Shown: in pieces, positions 4,654-6,095 of the stretch
Numbering within the stretch: position 1 is the stretch's first letter
Layout: each line of letters starts with the position of its first letter
Assembly (NCBI GenBank): GCA_937901145.1
Contig: CALCHE010000134.1
Coordinates: forward strand, 1-6,095
From: an uncultured Clostridia bacterium
Lineage (GTDB): Bacteria > Bacillota > Clostridia > Oscillospirales > Acutalibacteraceae
Direction of reading: 5' to 3'
DNA: 6,095 nucleotides
Position numbers and translations under genes: made by a program
Notes under the pieces: model-generated
What the model was told of the DNA's origin: nothing
What the model saw: only the letters and a program-made list of their open reading frames with translations
The model's database searches: none

Positions 4654-5337
4654 ATGAAAAGATTTAACAGTATAATGTGGGGTGCGGTCTTCGTCGTGGC
4701 AGGCGTACTCTTCGCCCTGAATGCACTGGAAATAACGAACATAGACTTTTTCTTCGAGGGCTGGTGGACATTCCTTATTATAGTTCCGTCTTTCATCGGT
4801 CTTCTCACCACCAAGGATAAAACAGGCAACGCAATCGGTCTGACCGTAGGTACATTTCTTTTCCTGTGTGTCCGTGACATCATCAGCTTCGATATGCTGT
4901 GGAAGCTCATCGCTCCCCTGATAATTATCTTTATCGGTATCAAGCTTATTTACTCAGGTATAGTCGGTAACAGAGGCACAGAGGTGCTGAAAAAGATAAA
5001 AGCAAACGGCGGACGGATTAATAACACAGCAGCAGTATTTTCCAGTGCTGTCGTTAATTTCGACGGTGAAGTTTTTAACGGTGCAGAATTCAATTCTGTT
5101 TTCGGTGATGTAAAGTGTGATCTTCGTAACGCTGTTATTAATCAGGACTGTGTGATTAACGGTACTGCTGTCTTCGGAGGTATAGACGTATTTGTCCCCG
5201 AAAATGTAAATGTTAAGGTATATTCCAATTCTGTTTTCGGCGGAGTAGAGGATAAAAGAGCTTACCGCTTCAAGGGTGACGGACCTACTCTTTACATCAA
5301 TGCAATATGTCTGTTCGGAGGAGTTGATTTGAAATGA
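4654..5337 (+). CDS. LiaF-like membrane protein
   Basis: This 227-residue protein has four hydrophobic helices in the first 105 residues (about 7-24, 37-53, 58-73 and 84-103) of the LiaF N-terminal/DUF5668 type, including GWWTFLIIVPSFIGLL (36-51). A soluble C-terminal domain (about 118-227) is built of short beta turns repeating an FG motif: SVFGDV (148-153), AVFGGIDV (172-179), SVFGGVED (193-200) and LFGGVDL (220-226). This is the LiaF C-terminal (cell wall-active antibiotics response) pattern, a beta-helix-like stack. In Bacillus, LiaF restrains the LiaRS system that senses cell-wall antibiotics; no LiaRS gene is visible here, so the function is inferred only by family. GGAGGT (4639-4644) lies 9 nt before the ATG. 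The stop overlaps the next start as ATGA. I see no strong promoter in 4589-4653 (TATATT at 4617-4622 lacks a -35). Confidence 0.85.
   Translation: MKRFNSIMWGAVFVVAGVLFALNALEITNIDFFFEGWWTFLIIVPSFIGLLTTKDKTGNAIGLTVGTFLFLCVRDIISFDMLWKLIAPLIIIFIGIKLIYSGIVGNRGTEVLKKIKANGGRINNTAAVFSSAVVNFDGEVFNGAEFNSVFGDVKCDLRNAVINQDCVINGTAVFGGIDVFVPENVNVKVYSNSVFGGVEDKRAYRFKGDGPTLYINAICLFGGVDLK
5317..5323 (+). promoter_or_regulatory. Ribosome binding site inside the LiaF-like gene's final FGG codons
   Basis: GGAGGAG lies 10 nt before the ATG at 5334 and is made from the codons for the last Gly-Gly-Val of the LiaF-like protein. With the ATGA overlap at 5334-5337, it indicates translational coupling of the two genes. 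Confidence 0.75.
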
Positions 5338-6095
5338 CAGTATTTCAGCGTGTGGTAAAATACTGTGCCATCGCCTTTGCGATTTATCTTGTCGTGATGA
5401 TATTCGGCGGTATACTGGCAGGTGTGGGCGGACTTAGTCTTATCACTGATTTTTTCAGCGGTGAAGATACGTCTGAGCCTCAGACATACACTCTGAGTCA
5501 GGATATCGGTGAAATCGAAATAGAGCTTGGTGCAGTTGACTGCGATATAATGACAGGCGAAAGCTTTTCTGTGGAGAGCAATTCCTCAAAGCTTCATATA
5601 AAGGATGTCAACGGCAGATTGGTTATATCAGATTCTGCCCTTAATGTGAGCAGAGGAGCAAGACTGAAAATTTACATTCCTGCAGATGCACAAATCAGAA
5701 GGATAGATATTTCTGCGGGTGCAGGTGATATTTATGCCGAGCGTTTGGTATGCTCTTCTCTGTATCTCGAGTGTGGTGCAGGTAATGTAAAAATTGATGA
5801 GGCTGTGGCTACGGTCAAAGCAGATATTGAAGGCGGTGTAGGTGAAATAAACATAGGCGGAGGCTCGCTCAATGATCTTGACCTGGAAATGGGTGTGGGA
5901 AGTCTTGAGCTGACGAACCGTCTGAGGGGTGACTGTGATCTTGAGTTCGGCATAGGCGATGCGGATGTCACTCTTATCGGTACACCTGAGGATTATATGG
6001 TAAACTACGGCTTTGAAAATGCCGGACAGAAAACCTCGGTTAATATCGAAAAAGGTATCGGCACCGTGAAGGTAGATTACGCCGAGGCAGGATAA
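5334..6095 (+). CDS. DUF4097 family beta-repeat protein, membrane anchored
   Basis: This 253-residue protein is complete, its TAA being the last three bases of the window. One hydrophobic helix (about 10-38) should anchor it with the rest outside the membrane. After an acidic linker (about 39-55), a beta-strand repeat domain runs to the end. It shows a glycine turn roughly every 19-20 residues: GAGDI (129-133), GAGNV (148-152), GVGEI (168-172), GVGSL (187-191) and GIGDA (206-210), with a last GIGTV at 241-245. This is the DUF4097 pattern, also found in LiaG-like proteins, and suggests a right-handed beta-helix or stacked sheet. Its start overlaps the LiaF-like stop codon, so the two are co-translated and probably act together at the envelope. 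No enzymatic motif is visible and the molecular role is unknown. Confidence 0.85.
   Translation: MTVFQRVVKYCAIAFAIYLVVMIFGGILAGVGGLSLITDFFSGEDTSEPQTYTLSQDIGEIEIELGAVDCDIMTGESFSVESNSSKLHIKDVNGRLVISDSALNVSRGARLKIYIPADAQIRRIDISAGAGDIYAERLVCSSLYLECGAGNVKIDEAVATVKADIEGGVGEINIGGGSLNDLDLEMGVGSLELTNRLRGDCDLEFGIGDADVTLIGTPEDYMVNYGFENAGQKTSVNIEKGIGTVKVDYAEAG

Overview
The window looks like chromosome of a low-to-middling GC member of the Clostridia, most likely a Ruminococcus-like gut Oscillospiraceae. This rests on AAGGAG-type ribosome binding sites, sigma-A-like promoters, a gene set recalled from that group (a FliB-like cysteine-rich methylase, an HTH protein with a CxxxCxxxC cluster, a DUF559 nuclease beside structured GGAGGTG repeats), and coding GC in the mid-40s percent by hand count. 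The taxonomic call is inference.

Layout. At the left edge a tRNA-Arg(ACG) lies on the minus strand with its own promoter and a long hairpin terminator. Divergent from it, a good promoter (TTGATA, 17 bp, TATTAT) starts a tight plus-strand operon: family I inorganic pyrophosphatase (269-802), a FliB-like Fe-S/cysteine-rich lysine-N-methylase homologue (806-1825) and an XRE-type HTH protein (1842-2342).

The middle (2343-3125) is the accessory-looking part. An AT-rich DUF559/Vsr-like endonuclease gene (2432-2809) sits between two copies of a two-hairpin repeat in inverted orientation (2348-2395 and 2834-2877). The copies differ mostly by changes that keep the hairpins paired. A perfect 17-bp palindrome (2893-2935) follows. 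Together these look like a small nuclease-bearing cassette inserted 5 bp after the HTH stop codon, and it is the main candidate here for something poorly described.

The right half is a cell-envelope block. A promoter (TTGACA, 17 bp, TAAAAT), with an inverted repeat over its -35, drives an NfeD-like membrane protein (3144-3578) and its usual partner, a QmcA/stomatin-like SPFH protein (3626-4519). A clear intrinsic terminator closes that pair. A second pair, a LiaF-like four-helix membrane protein (4654-5337) and a DUF4097 beta-repeat protein (5334-6095), overlaps by ATGA and ends at the window edge. NfeD/SPFH and LiaF/DUF4097 proteins are both linked in other Firmicutes to membrane organisation and envelope stress. 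A shared role here is inferred, and no LiaRS-type regulator is visible.
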